9,145 bases of DNA from Halomonas halophila (GCA_002433675.1 DJIP01000389.1:1-9145), one strand, 5' to 3'. Positions 1-7,910 are shown, numbered from the stretch's first letter. Translations and numbers: made by a program. Notes: a model not told the origin generated them from the letters alone.

Positions 1-1799
1 AGACGATCACGGGAGAAGCCGAAGTCCACCAGGAAGTCGATGGTGCGACTCAGCCCGATGTTCTGCAGAAGGCGAATGGTGACCAGGTTACGAGAGCGTG
101 CCAGGCCGATCCGCAGCCGGGTCGGGCCGAGGAAGTCGCCACTGGAGTTGGACGGGCGCCACAGCTCGTTGCTGCCATCGTTGAGCACCACCGGGGCGTC
201 GTTGATGACGGTGGCGGGGGTCACCTCGCCACTGTTCAGACCGGCCAGGTAGATGAACGGCTTGAAGATGGAGCCGGCCTGACGGCGGGCCTGGATGGCG
301 CGGTTGAACTTGCTGGCGTCGAAGTCGAAGCCGGCCTGCAGGGCGAGGATGGCACCGGTCTGCGGGTCCATCACCACCAGTGAGCCCTCGGCACCGGGCT
401 GCTGGGACAGGCGCCAGCTGCCGTCCTCGCGCTGGAGGATGCGCACCAGGTCACCCCGGCTGGCGATCTCTGAGGCCGAGGACGGTGAGGCGCCACGATA
501 GCGGGCACTCTTGTAGGGCGCGGCCCAGTCCAGCCCGTCCCAGGCCAGGGTGATCAGCTCGCCCTCATGGGCCAGAACCTGCATCTCGCGACCTTCGCTC
601 TTCACCACGATGGCGGGTTCCAGCGGGCCGTAGGTCGGGGTGCGCTCCAGTACCTGCAGCCAGTTGCTGACGTCGCCGTCGACGCCCTCGACGCTGGTCT
701 GGCTGCGTTCAGCCGCGCGACGGGCCGTTTCCATGACCTCGGGAGACTCGGACAGCTCTTCCTCCAGGCCGGTGCGCTCGGTCTTTTCCTGGGCTTCGGC
801 CAGACTCTGGGGAATCTCGGTGTCCTCAGGCCCGCGCCAGCCATGGCGTGTGTCGTAGGCGATCAGGCCATTGGCCAGCGCCTGGCGAGCCATGGGCTGA
901 AGCTCACTGTCGATGGTGGTGGTGATGCGATAGCTGCCGGTATAGGCCTCGTCACCGAAGCGATCGGTGGCGAACTGACGGGCCATCTCGGCGACATAGT
1001 CGGCCTGAACCTCGGCCTTGGCCACGTGGCGACTGGCGGTGATCGGTGCCTGCACCGCCTCGTCGTAGGCGCTCTGGTCGATGTAGCCCAGCTCGCGCAT
1101 GCGAAACAGGATCCAGTTGCGGCGAATCAGCGCGCGTTCGGCGTTGGCCAGGGGGTTGAAGGCCGAAGGCGCCTTGGGCAGGCCTGCGATCATCGCGTGC
1201 TGGGCCAGCGTCAGCTCGTCCAGCGGCTTGTCATAGTAGACCTCGGCGGCGGCGGCGATGCCGTAGGCACGGTGCCCCAGGAAGATCTTGTTGACGTAGA
1301 GCTCCATGATCTCCTGTTTGGTCAGGATCTGCTCCATCTGCAGCGACAGCAGGATCTCACGCAGCTTGCGGGTAAAGGTGCGGTCCAGCGTCAGCAGATA
1401 GTTACGCGCTACCTGCATGGTGATGGTCGAGCCACCTGACTGGATATCGCCACCGCTGGACACCAGTTCCACTGCGGCCCGGGCCAGGCCCTTGGGGTCG
1501 ACGCCGGGGTGTTCGAAGAACGCCGAATCTTCTGCCGCCATCAGCGCCTGGAGCATTGGCTCTGGAATGTCCTCGAAGTCGACCGGCATGCGGCGTTCCT
1601 CGCCGAACTCGCCGATCAGCTGACCGTCGCGGGTATAGATGCGTAGTGGCGTCTGCAGCTCGAAGTCCTGCAGCTGACGAACATCGGGGAGCCCGGGAGC
1701 GAAGTAGAGGGCGGCACCGACGACGCCCAGGGCCGCGGCGGCGCCAAGCGATATCACCAGCCACACGGCGGAGAAAATGAGCGTTCTGAGATACTTCAT
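1..1799 (-). CDS. mrcA: Penicillin-binding protein 1A, bifunctional glycosyltransferase/transpeptidase (3' end outside window)
   Basis: Class A PBP that polymerises lipid II into glycan strands and cross-links stem peptides on the periplasmic face of the inner membrane. The first ~599 residues are visible. There is one N-terminal membrane anchor (about residues 6-32). The GT51 domain follows, with the motif EDSAFFEHPGVD (catalytic Glu90), then GGSTITMQ and EIMELYVN (second Glu, residue 166). A linker/OB-like region leads to the transpeptidase domain, with SIFK (nucleophile Ser510, Lys513) and the SRN motif in ARSRNLVTIRLL. The KTG motif and C-terminus lie beyond the left edge. The start ATG (1797-1799) gives a short basic n-region before the anchor, but no strong Shine-Dalgarno precedes it. 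Residues ~326-390 are highly charged and Ser510 lies later than I recall for E. coli PBP1a (about residue 465), suggesting a linker insertion. The gene is divergent from pilM, as ponA is in Pseudomonas. Family assignment is secure. Confidence 0.96.
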   Translation of the reverse strand, partial: MKYLRTLIFSAVWLVISLGAAAALGVVGAALYFAPGLPDVRQLQDFELQTPLRIYTRDGQLIGEFGEERRMPVDFEDIPEPMLQALMAAEDSAFFEHPGVDPKGLARAAVELVSSGGDIQSGGSTITMQVARNYLLTLDRTFTRKLREILLSLQMEQILTKQEIMELYVNKIFLGHRAYGIAAAAEVYYDKPLDELTLAQHAMIAGLPKAPSAFNPLANAERALIRRNWILFRMRELGYIDQSAYDEAVQAPITASRHVAKAEVQADYVAEMARQFATDRFGDEAYTGSYRITTTIDSELQPMARQALANGLIAYDTRHGWRGPEDTEIPQSLAEAQEKTERTGLEEELSESPEVMETARRAAERSQTSVEGVDGDVSNWLQVLERTPTYGPLEPAIVVKSEGREMQVLAHEGELITLAWDGLDWAAPYKSARYRGASPSSASEIASRGDLVRILQREDGSWRLSQQPGAEGSLVVMDPQTGAILALQAGFDFDASKFNRAIQARRQAGSIFKPFIYLAGLNSGEVTPATVINDAPVVLNDGSNELWRPSNSSGDFLGPTRLRIGLARSRNLVTIRLLQNIGLSRTIDFLVDFGFSRDR

Positions 1800-1876
1800 G
1801 AAATCGCGGTGTCCATGCTGAGAACGAAAAACGGGCGGGGCGAAGAGATGGGGTAAGGCAGTCCTTTGCGTCGGCC

Positions 1877-1903
1877 ATTATAGGAACTGGGAGGGCCTGT
1901 CAC
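1877..1903 (-). promoter_or_regulatory. Predicted sigma70-type promoter for mrcA
   Basis: On the minus strand the sequence holds a perfect -10 box TATAAT (1877-1882) and an upstream GTGACA (1898-1903, 5/6 match to TTGACA) with a 15-nt spacer; shifting to GGTGAC gives 16 nt. The start point would fall near 1870, leaving a leader of about 70 nt before the mrcA ATG. The spacer is shorter than the optimal 17 nt, so the promoter could be moderate or activator-helped. I saw no equally good promoter on the plus strand for pilM in the same gap: TTGCAC at 1931-1936 has no acceptable -10 partner. Confidence 0.5.
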
Positions 1904-2039
1904 CACCATTGTGACGAAATGCCCGCCTTGTTGCACAAAGTACCGTCATGGATCAGTAAGGCCGGGCCCACTTTTGGCTAGGCTGGCGCCACAGCGTCGT
2001 GCATCGGGTATGGCGCCATGGTGGCAGTGTGATGGGTTC

Positions 2040-3092
2040 ATGTGGCTTTCCTCGAAGGAAAAGGGTCTGGTCGGTGTCGATATCACCTCCGCCTCGGTCA
2101 AGTTGATCGAGCTGGTGGCGGACGACGCCGGCCACTGCGTGGCCGGCTACGCGGTCAGACCACTGCGTCAAGGGGCCGTGGTGGAACGCCGCATACGCGA
2201 TATGGGCGAGGTCATCGAGGTGTTGTCGCGGGTGGTCGAACTGGCTTCTCCGACGAGTCGAGAGGCCGCCGTGGCGGTGCCATCCCGCGCAGCGATAACC
2301 CGGGTGCTGCGCTATCCGGCAGTGCTCGACGATGAAGAGATCGAGGCCCGTATCGAGTGGGAGTCAGACAAGCACATCCCGTTTCCGTTCCGTGAGGTGG
2401 CCTTCGACTTCTACCGCCTGGGACGTTGCGTCGGTGATCCGCAGTGGCAGGAGGTGCTGCTGGTGGCCTGTCGTCGCCAGGACGTCGAGCAGTTGACCCA
2501 GGCGCTGGAAGCCAGCGGACTTACGCCTGCGGCGGTGGATGTCGAGAGCTTTGCCATCGAGCGGGCCATCGCTGGCCTTTGCCGTCGTCGTCAACTGGGG
2601 GAGGGCGCCCTGGCCCTGGTGGACGTGGGCGCCTACCTCAACACGCTGCACGTGGTGGTAGCCGGGCGCATCGTCTACAGCCATGACAGTCTGTTCGGTG
2701 GCATGCAGCTCACCGAAGCGATCCAGCGTCACTACGGTATCGGCATGGATGAAGCCGGGTTCGGCAAGAAGCGAGGCGGTTTGGCGGAAGACTATCCGCA
2801 GGCGGTGCTGGGGCCCTTCGTCGACACCCTGGTAGAGCACATCCAGCGATCGTTGCAGTTGTATCAGGTATCGGACCATGTGCGCCTGCTTGAGCGACTG
2901 CTGTTGATCGGAGGTGGCAGCCTGGTCGCGGGGCTTGCCGATCGTCTGAGCCAGGCCCTCGGCCTGCCGGTTAGCCTGGTGGACCCGCTGGAGGGGATGG
3001 CACTCAAGCCATCGCTGGACGCGGCGGCGCTGCGCGGCGAGGCGCCAGCCCTGCTGACCGCCTGCGGCCTGGCCATGCGGGGATGGCCATGA
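2040..3092 (+). CDS. pilM: Type IV pilus assembly protein PilM, actin-like ATPase
   Basis: 350-residue cytoplasmic protein of the PilM family (FtsA/MreB actin fold) that binds the N-terminal tail of PilN and links the pilus alignment complex to the cytoplasmic motor side. Visible motifs are the phosphate-1 segment GLVGVDITSASVKLIEL (residues ~9-25), the PilM-typical stretch around residues 91-126 (RYPAVLDDEEIEARIEWE, then IPFP), the phosphate-2 segment ALVDVGAYLNTLHVV (~192-206) and the adenosine-motif segment LLIGGGSLVAGL (~288-299). The reading frame is open further upstream to 1911. I chose the ATG at 2040 because MWLSSKEKGLVGVD matches the usual family start; the upstream 43 residues look non-coding, and ATG 2010 is the alternative. 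The Shine-Dalgarno is weak. The stop overlaps pilN in an ATGA. It is the first gene of the pilMNOPQ-aroKB chain. Confidence 0.95.
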   Translation: MWLSSKEKGLVGVDITSASVKLIELVADDAGHCVAGYAVRPLRQGAVVERRIRDMGEVIEVLSRVVELASPTSREAAVAVPSRAAITRVLRYPAVLDDEEIEARIEWESDKHIPFPFREVAFDFYRLGRCVGDPQWQEVLLVACRRQDVEQLTQALEASGLTPAAVDVESFAIERAIAGLCRRRQLGEGALALVDVGAYLNTLHVVVAGRIVYSHDSLFGGMQLTEAIQRHYGIGMDEAGFGKKRGGLAEDYPQAVLGPFVDTLVEHIQRSLQLYQVSDHVRLLERLLLIGGGSLVAGLADRLSQALGLPVSLVDPLEGMALKPSLDAAALRGEAPALLTACGLAMRGWP

Positions 3093-3661
3093 ATAAGGTG
3101 CAGATCAACCAGGTCCAGATCAACCTGCTGGATTGGCGCGAGGCTGCTCGCGCCAGGCGTACGCGACGCTTCTGGCTGGCGGTGGCGCTGTCGGCGCTGG
3201 CGGGGGTCGGGCTCGCGTTGATGGCCACGCTGTGGCTGCAGTGGGGGTTGAGGCAGATGGAGGTGCGCCAGCGACATGTCTCCGCCGCCGTCGAGCGTCT
3301 GGAGGAAAAGTCCGCCGAAATGGTCGATCTCGAGCGCCAGTTGTCGTTGCTGGATCAGGAGCAGGCATTGCTCGAGCGGCTCCAGGATGAGCGGCGCCAG
3401 ACGCTGGCGGTGGTCAATGCCCTGGCAGCCACTCTGTCGCCGGGGGTTCGTTACCAGCGTATCGAGCGTAGCGACGATAGGCTGATGGTCGAGGGAGAGG
3501 CCGTCGATAGTGCCAGGCTGGTCGAGCAGCTGCGCTCTCTCGAGCGTGCGCAGGTCTTTGCCGAGCCGCTGTTGTCGCGGGTGGGGGCCGAACAGGGCTA
3601 TCAGCACTTTGCGCTCGAAATGACGCTCGCGGCGCTGACTGCGCTGGAGGCATCACCATGA
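3089..3661 (+). CDS. pilN: Type IV pilus assembly protein PilN
   Basis: 190-residue bitopic inner-membrane protein. It pairs with PilO through a periplasmic coiled coil and binds PilM through its cytoplasmic N-terminal tail. The tail contains INLLDWREAARARR (residues 11-24), the family's PilM-binding motif, usually INLLPWRE; here Asp15 stands where Pro is common. A membrane segment follows at ~28-52, a charged coiled-coil segment at ~55-108, and a small C-terminal alpha/beta domain. I chose ATG 3089, which forms an ATGA overlap with the pilM stop and has GGGGA five bases upstream (3079-3083). ATG 3083 would add two residues but leaves that site too close. Oddity: the five codons before the motif are an almost exact tandem duplication (see the repeat at 3096), giving VQIN twice. 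Confidence 0.94.
   Translation: MNKVQINQVQINLLDWREAARARRTRRFWLAVALSALAGVGLALMATLWLQWGLRQMEVRQRHVSAAVERLEEKSAEMVDLERQLSLLDQEQALLERLQDERRQTLAVVNALAATLSPGVRYQRIERSDDRLMVEGEAVDSARLVEQLRSLERAQVFAEPLLSRVGAEQGYQHFALEMTLAALTALEASP
3096..3125 (+). repeat. 15-bp tandem duplication in the 5' end of pilN
   Basis: Two adjacent 15-bp units, 3096-3110 (AGGTGCAGATCAACC) and 3111-3125 (AGGTCCAGATCAACC), differ at one base. The length is five codons, so the frame is kept and the tail reads VQIN-Q-VQIN before LLDWRE. The second copy supplies the IN of the canonical INLL motif. The single mismatch (GTG versus GTC, both Val) is synonymous. Confidence 0.9.
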
Positions 3662-4347
3662 ATTCAGGGCAGGCGGGCGACGCCAGCTGGCGGGAGCGCT
3701 GGCATGACGAGTGGCGCCGGCTCCAGGCGCTGGACTGGCGCCGGCTGGAGCTGGGTGAAGCGGGGCGCTGGCCGACGTCGCTGCGTACCCTGATAGCGAT
3801 CCTGGCTTTCGTCCTCGCGCTGGCGGCCATGGTGGTGGGCTACCTGCACCCCTTGTCACAGCGGCTGGTGGCGTTGCAGCACCAGGAGCGGGAGGTAATC
3901 GCCGATTTTGAAGATCGCGCGCGGGAGCTGGCGGAGCTTGATCGTCTCAAGCGGCTGCTGGTGGATCTCGATCAGCGCGTTAATGAGCGTCGTCGCATGT
4001 TGCCGGATGGCGCCGACATTCCCTCGCTGCTGGAGGGCATCGGCCAGGTCGCCAAGCGTCGAGGGTTGTCGCTGGAGGAGCTCGAGCTCAGGCCGGCGCG
4101 CGCCCTTGAGCTTTATGTCGAGCGGCCCTTCGATCTGCGGGTGAGGGGCGACTATCACGCCATAGGAGGTTTCGTGGCGGATCTGGCCAACCTGCCCCGG
4201 TTGGTGACGCTGCACGATTTCAGTCTGTCGCCGGTGGACGGTGGGCTTGAGCTACGGGCACTGGCGCAGACCTACAGCATCGGTGAAGGGGCGCGCGTTG
4301 CGGATTCGGCGTCGGGCTCGACGGATGTCGTGGCGGAGGATTCATGA
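3658..4347 (+). CDS. pilO: Type IV pilus assembly protein PilO
   Basis: 229-residue bitopic inner-membrane protein, partner of PilN in the periplasmic alignment subcomplex that also contacts PilP. The sequence shows a Trp/Arg-rich cytoplasmic N-terminus (residues ~11-40, including EWRRLQALDWRRLELG and ending GRWP), one membrane segment (~43-62), a coiled coil (~66-112), and the PilO core with IPSLLEGIGQVAKRRGLSLEEL (~121-142), the segment around ERPFDLRVRGDYHAIGGFV and LPRLVTLHDFSLSP (~179-192). P. aeruginosa PilO is about 207 residues, so this one is slightly longer, mainly at the N-terminus. The start is well supported: GGAGG at 3646-3650 lies seven bases before the ATG, which overlaps the pilN stop (ATGA). 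The tail after residue ~210 looks disordered. Confidence 0.94.
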   Translation: MNSGQAGDASWRERWHDEWRRLQALDWRRLELGEAGRWPTSLRTLIAILAFVLALAAMVVGYLHPLSQRLVALQHQEREVIADFEDRARELAELDRLKRLLVDLDQRVNERRRMLPDGADIPSLLEGIGQVAKRRGLSLEELELRPARALELYVERPFDLRVRGDYHAIGGFVADLANLPRLVTLHDFSLSPVDGGLELRALAQTYSIGEGARVADSASGSTDVVAEDS

Positions 4348-4835
4348 GGCGGCGCCGGCTTGTGGGCATGCTGAAGGGCGCGTTGTTGGTTGCGACCCTG
4401 ACAGGCTGCCAACAGGCGGATCTTGAGGCCCTGGATCGGCGACTGGCCAGGGCGCTGGCGCCGGAGCTCGATCGGCGGCCGGTGGCGTTGCCCGAGGTGG
4501 TGAGCCTTCCGGTGCTGCACTATCGCTACGCCAACGCGAGAAGCCCCTTTCGCTTCGAGGGCCAGGGCTTGGACGGTCAGCAGTTTGGGCAGGGTGGTGG
4601 TCTTGCTGCCTTTTCCCTGGACGAACTTGATCTGGTGGGCGTGCTGGGCCGAGGGCCACGCCGTTGGGCGTTGTTCGAGGCGCCTGATGGTCACCTTTAC
4701 CGGGTAGAGGAGGGGGCGATGCTGGCCAGCCCACCCGCCAGGGTCGCGGCGATAACTGTCGAGGCCGTCAGGCTGGAGGCGGTCACAGGCAAGGACTATC
4801 GCTGGAAGGAGCGTGTCATGAGGGTAGGCGAGTGA
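4344..4835 (+). CDS. pilP: Type IV pilus assembly lipoprotein PilP
   Basis: 163-residue periplasmic lipoprotein of the PilP family. It bridges the PilN/PilO inner-membrane complex and the N-terminal domains of secretin PilQ. The N-terminus is a lipoprotein signal: basic MRRRR, hydrophobic stretch, then lipobox LTGC with the predicted acylated Cys22 followed by Gln. A helical, probably flexible linker follows (~23-50), then the family stretch LPVLHYRYANARSPF (~55-69), then the beta domain (~88-160: SLDELDLVGVLGRGPRRWALFEAPDG, ending W-K-E-R). The length is close to P. aeruginosa PilP (about 174). The ATG overlaps the pilO stop, with GGAGG at 4335-4339 four bases upstream. The stop overlaps the next start in a GTGA. 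Confidence 0.92.
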   Translation: MRRRRLVGMLKGALLVATLTGCQQADLEALDRRLARALAPELDRRPVALPEVVSLPVLHYRYANARSPFRFEGQGLDGQQFGQGGGLAAFSLDELDLVGVLGRGPRRWALFEAPDGHLYRVEEGAMLASPPARVAAITVEAVRLEAVTGKDYRWKERVMRVGE

Positions 4836-6247
4836 ACAGGCGACGTGGTACCGGTATATGCCGAACAGACGAGACGGCATTTATGCCTGGATGGGCGGTC
4901 GCGCGGTGGCTGTTGGGCCTGGTGGTCGGCGTGCTGCTGGTGTCGCCGGGCTGGGCGCAGGGCGAGGGCTATCAGGGCGCTCCGATCACTCTGAACTTTC
5001 AGGATGTCGAGGTGCGCTCGGTGCTGTCGGTGTTGAGTGACTTCACCGGGCTCAATATCGTCGCCAGCGACAGCGTCGCTGGTCGGGTCACCCTGAATCT
5101 GGAGGCGGTGCCCTGGGATCAGGCGCTGGACATGGTGCTCGAGAGCCAGGGGCTCGATAGTCGCCGGCAGGGCGACATTCTGCTGGTGGCGCCGGCCTCG
5201 GAGCTGGCTGAGCGCGATCGGCTCAAGCTCGAGGCGGCCTCGCGGATGGATGAGCTTGAGCCGCTGGTGACCGAACACATCGAAGTGCGCTATGCCAAGG
5301 CGGCTGAGCTTGCCTCCTTGCTGCGCGGCGAGAACGGCTTCGGGCTGTTGTCCGAGCGCGGGCGCGTGGCCACGGATCCGCGCACCAATACCCTGCTGAT
5401 CCAGGACGTGGCCCGCCAGCTCGATGAGATCCGCTGGACCCTGGCGCGTCTGGACGTGCCGGTGCGCCAGGTGCAGATATCGGCGCGCATCGTGGTGGCC
5501 CGAGACAACACCGCCGAGGAAATCGGCGTCAACTGGGGGATACGCAGCCGCCACGACAAGTTCCCTGTGGGGGGCGGGGACGATGCCCTGGGCGGAGCGC
5601 TAGGTGATGCGGTACAGATCGGCGACGGCGTCTTTGGCAATCGAGGCGATGGTTACGGCGGCCTGGGGGTGGATCTGGGCGATGCCCTGGATCCGGGCAG
5701 TTCGTTCAAGTTCGGCTATCTGGCCGGGGATGTGCTGCTGGATCTGGAACTGCATGCGCTGGAGAGCGAGGGCAAGAGCCAGACCATCTCCGAGCCGCGG
5801 GTGATCACCGCCAATCAGCACACCGCCCTGATCAAGCAAGGCAAGGAGATCCCCTACCAGGAATCTACCTCCAGCGGCGCCACCAATGTGGAGTTCAAGG
5901 AGGCGGTGCTGGCGCTGGAGGTCACCCCGCAGATTACCAGCGATGACCGCATCGTCATGGACCTGACCATCAACAACGACACCCTGGCCGAGCAGAGCTT
6001 CGACGGCGAGCCGGCCATCGACACCAACGAGATCCAGACCCAGGTGCTGGTCGAGGACGGCGAGACCGTGGTGCTGGGGGGGATTCTCACCACCCAGCAA
6101 CTGCATACGCTGTACAAGACGCCCTGGCTTGGCGATATCCCCTGGCTGGGAAAGCTGTTTCGCTATACCGAGGACGTCAACGATAAGGTAGAGTTGTTGG
6201 TATTCATCACTCCCCGGATACTCGACGACGGCCTGGCGACTCACTGA
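4832..6247 (+). CDS. pilQ: Type IV pilus secretin PilQ, short form without AMIN domains
   Basis: Outer-membrane secretin that forms the gated channel for the type IV pilus. Regions visible (numbering from the GTG start): signal peptide h-region ~27-40 with probable cleavage after GWA (residue 42); STN/N0 domain ~50-120 ([27 protein letters not shown]); N1 secretin domain ~147-208; secretin barrel ~220-463, with [19 protein letters not shown], the stretch from [21 protein letters not shown], and [14 protein letters not shown] near the end. A Gly/Asp-rich insert lies at ~246-289. It is 471 residues; P. aeruginosa PilQ is about 714 because AMIN domains precede STN. Here STN follows the signal peptide almost directly. 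Start choice: GTG 4832 makes a GTGA overlap with pilP like the neighbours. ATG 4883 (454 residues) gives a more compact signal peptide and may be the real start. Confidence 0.94.
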   Translation: MNRRRGTGICRTDETAFMPGWAVARWLLGLVVGVLLVSPGWAQGEGYQGAPITLNFQDVEVRSVLSVLSDFTGLNIVASDSVAGRVTLNLEAVPWDQALDMVLESQGLDSRRQGDILLVAPASELAERDRLKLEAASRMDELEPLVTEHIEVRYAKAAELASLLRGENGFGLLSERGRVATDPRTNTLLIQDVARQLDEIRWTLARLDVPVRQVQISARIVVARDNTAEEIGVNWGIRSRHDKFPVGGGDDALGGALGDAVQIGDGVFGNRGDGYGGLGVDLGDALDPGSSFKFGYLAGDVLLDLELHALESEGKSQTISEPRVITANQHTALIKQGKEIPYQESTSSGATNVEFKEAVLALEVTPQITSDDRIVMDLTINNDTLAEQSFDGEPAIDTNEIQTQVLVEDGETVVLGGILTTQQLHTLYKTPWLGDIPWLGKLFRYTEDVNDKVELLVFITPRILDDGLATH

Positions 6248-6795
6248 TGCAGGAAGTACCCAACCTGATTCTGATAGGCCCCATGGGGGCGGGAAAGAGC
6301 ACCATCGGCCGCCTGCTGGCGGCCGAATTGTCACGTCCGTTTTACGACAGTGACCACGAGATTCAGTCACGCTGCGGCGCGGATATCCCCTGGATCTTCG
6401 ACGTCGAGGGCGAGAACGGCTTTCGTGACAGGGAAAGCGCCATGATCAGCGAACTGGTCGACTACGACCAGGTGGTCATCGCCACCGGTGGCGGCGCGGT
6501 ACTACGCGAGGAAAATCGCCAGCGTATCCGTGAGGGCGGTACCGTCATCTATCTGTTCACTACCGTGGAGCAGCAGTTGAAGCGCACCGCCAAGGATCGT
6601 AACCGGCCGCTTCTGCAGCGCGGCGACCGCGAGCAACTGCTGCGCGACATGTTCGCCCTGCGTGATCCGCTGTATCGCGCCACCGCGGACCTGGTGATCC
6701 GCACCGACCGCCGCGGGCCGCGCTCGGTGGTCAACGATATCGTCCGTCGCGTCCATCGCCTCCTCGACCCTCTCACCTGCAAGGCCTCATCATGA
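6247..6795 (+). CDS. aroK: Shikimate kinase
   Basis: 182-residue cytoplasmic kinase that phosphorylates shikimate at the 3-hydroxyl with ATP, the fifth step of the shikimate pathway to chorismate. The signatures are complete: P-loop GPMGAGKST (residues 11-19), Asp36 in DSDHEI, shikimate-binding Arg60 in GFRDRE, the GGG of ATGGGAV (81-83), the lid arginine in KDRNRPLL (Arg120) and the late substrate arginine in RDPLYR (Arg139). It reads like the AroK type of gammaproteobacteria. Its ATG begins on the last base of the pilQ stop (TGATG) and I see no good Shine-Dalgarno, so it probably depends on translational reinitiation after pilQ. The stop overlaps aroB in an ATGA. Confidence 0.97.
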   Translation: MQEVPNLILIGPMGAGKSTIGRLLAAELSRPFYDSDHEIQSRCGADIPWIFDVEGENGFRDRESAMISELVDYDQVVIATGGGAVLREENRQRIREGGTVIYLFTTVEQQLKRTAKDRNRPLLQRGDREQLLRDMFALRDPLYRATADLVIRTDRRGPRSVVNDIVRRVHRLLDPLTCKASS

Positions 6796-7910
6796 GCACT
6801 CCCACGTCCGTGAATCCCTTGACCTTGACCGTCGCCCTGGGCGATCGCAGCTACCCCATCCATATCGGACCGGGTCTGGTCGATGACGGAGCGCGTCTGG
6901 CCTCCTATCTCAGCGGTCGCCAGGTGATGGTGGTGACCAACGACACCGTCGCCTCGCACTATCTCGAGCGGCTGACCTCGGCGCTGGCAGCGGCCGACGG
7001 GCGTCTCAGGATCGAGACCCTGGTGCTGCCGGACGGTGAAGCCCACAAGAGCGTCGAAGGCGTCTCGCGCATCTGGGATGCCCTGCTCGAGGCCGGCTTC
7101 AACCGCAAGGCCACCCTGGTGGCGCTGGGCGGCGGGGTGATCGGCGATATGGTCGGTTTCGCCGCGGCGTCCTACCAGCGCGGTATCTCCTTTATTCAGG
7201 TGCCCACCACCCTGCTGTCCCAGGTGGATTCCTCGGTGGGGGGCAAGACCGGGGTCAATCATCCGCTGGGCAAGAACATGATCGGCGCTTTCTGGCAGCC
7301 CCGCGCGGTGCTGATCGATACCGCCACGCTCTCCACCCTGCCCGAGCGGGAACTGTCTGCCGGTCTTGCCGAGGTGATCAAGTACGGACTGATCCATGAC
7401 CGGGACTTCCTTTCCTGGCTGGAAGACGAGATGGATGCACTGCGTAGCCTCGACGATGTGGTGCTCGCCAAGGCCATCGAGCGTAGCTGCGCGATCAAGG
7501 CCGAGATCGTCGCCCTCGACGAGACCGAGCAGGATGTGCGGGCGCTTTTGAATCTGGGGCATACCTTCGGGCACGCCATCGAGGCCTACATGGGCTACGG
7601 TACCTGGCTGCACGGTGAGGCAGTGGGCGTGGGCATGCTGATGGCAGCGGACCTGTCGATGCGCCTGGGCTTTATCGACCAGGCCGATGTGGCGCGAACC
7701 CGTCGAGTGATCGAGCGGGCGGGGCTGCCGGTGGCGGCACCCAGGGAAATGACGGTAGAGGATTTCGTGTCGCGCATGAAGCTCGACAAGAAGAATACCG
7801 ATGACCGCATGCGCCTGGTGCTGATGCGTGCGCTTGGCGAGGCCTGCGTCTATGATCAGACGCCGCCGGAGCTGCTCGCCGAATGCATCGAGGCCTACCC
7901 TCGGGCCTGA
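6792..7910 (+). CDS. aroB: 3-dehydroquinate synthase
   Basis: 372-residue NAD- and metal-dependent enzyme converting DAHP to 3-dehydroquinate, step two of the shikimate pathway, in the cytoplasm. Motifs in order: PDGEAHKS (80-87), the NAD-binding GGGVIGD (113-119), [21 protein letters not shown] (136-156), [10 protein letters not shown] (161-170) and the metal ligands Glu194 (GLAEVIKYG), His257 ([11 protein letters not shown]) and His274 (LHGEAVG). The 17-residue spacing of the two histidines matches the family. Length is normal. The ATG overlaps the aroK stop, with a modest AAGG at 6781-6784. It is the last gene of the overlapping chain. In Pseudomonas a damX-like gene follows; here a terminator candidate does. 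Confidence 0.97.
   Translation: MSTPTSVNPLTLTVALGDRSYPIHIGPGLVDDGARLASYLSGRQVMVVTNDTVASHYLERLTSALAAADGRLRIETLVLPDGEAHKSVEGVSRIWDALLEAGFNRKATLVALGGGVIGDMVGFAAASYQRGISFIQVPTTLLSQVDSSVGGKTGVNHPLGKNMIGAFWQPRAVLIDTATLSTLPERELSAGLAEVIKYGLIHDRDFLSWLEDEMDALRSLDDVVLAKAIERSCAIKAEIVALDETEQDVRALLNLGHTFGHAIEAYMGYGTWLHGEAVGVGMLMAADLSMRLGFIDQADVARTRRVIERAGLPVAAPREMTVEDFVSRMKLDKKNTDDRMRLVLMRALGEACVYDQTPPELLAECIEAYPRA

Noticed and set aside
567..1439. 290-residue open frame on the plus strand opposite mrcA
   Set aside because: It is antisense to clear PBP1a coding sequence, low in complexity (His/Gly/Leu/Gln-rich) and without family motifs, as expected for a shadow frame in GC-rich DNA.
1974..1990. Possible sigma54 -24/-12 element before pilM
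   Set aside because: There is a TGGC and a GG-N10-GC spacing, but the -12 side lacks the TT before GC and the rest of the consensus is missing.
1911..2039. Upstream extension of pilM by 43 residues
   Set aside because: The extra residues look non-coding, while MWLSSKEKGLVGVD at 2040 fits the family start; the extension also overlaps the mrcA promoter region.
2864..3607. 247-residue minus-strand open frame opposite pilM/pilN
   Set aside because: Antisense shadow with no domain signature or start context.
6549..7613. 354-residue open frame on the minus strand opposite aroK/aroB
   Set aside because: Fully antisense to two genes with intact catalytic motifs; His/Gln/Gly-rich composition typical of mirror frames.
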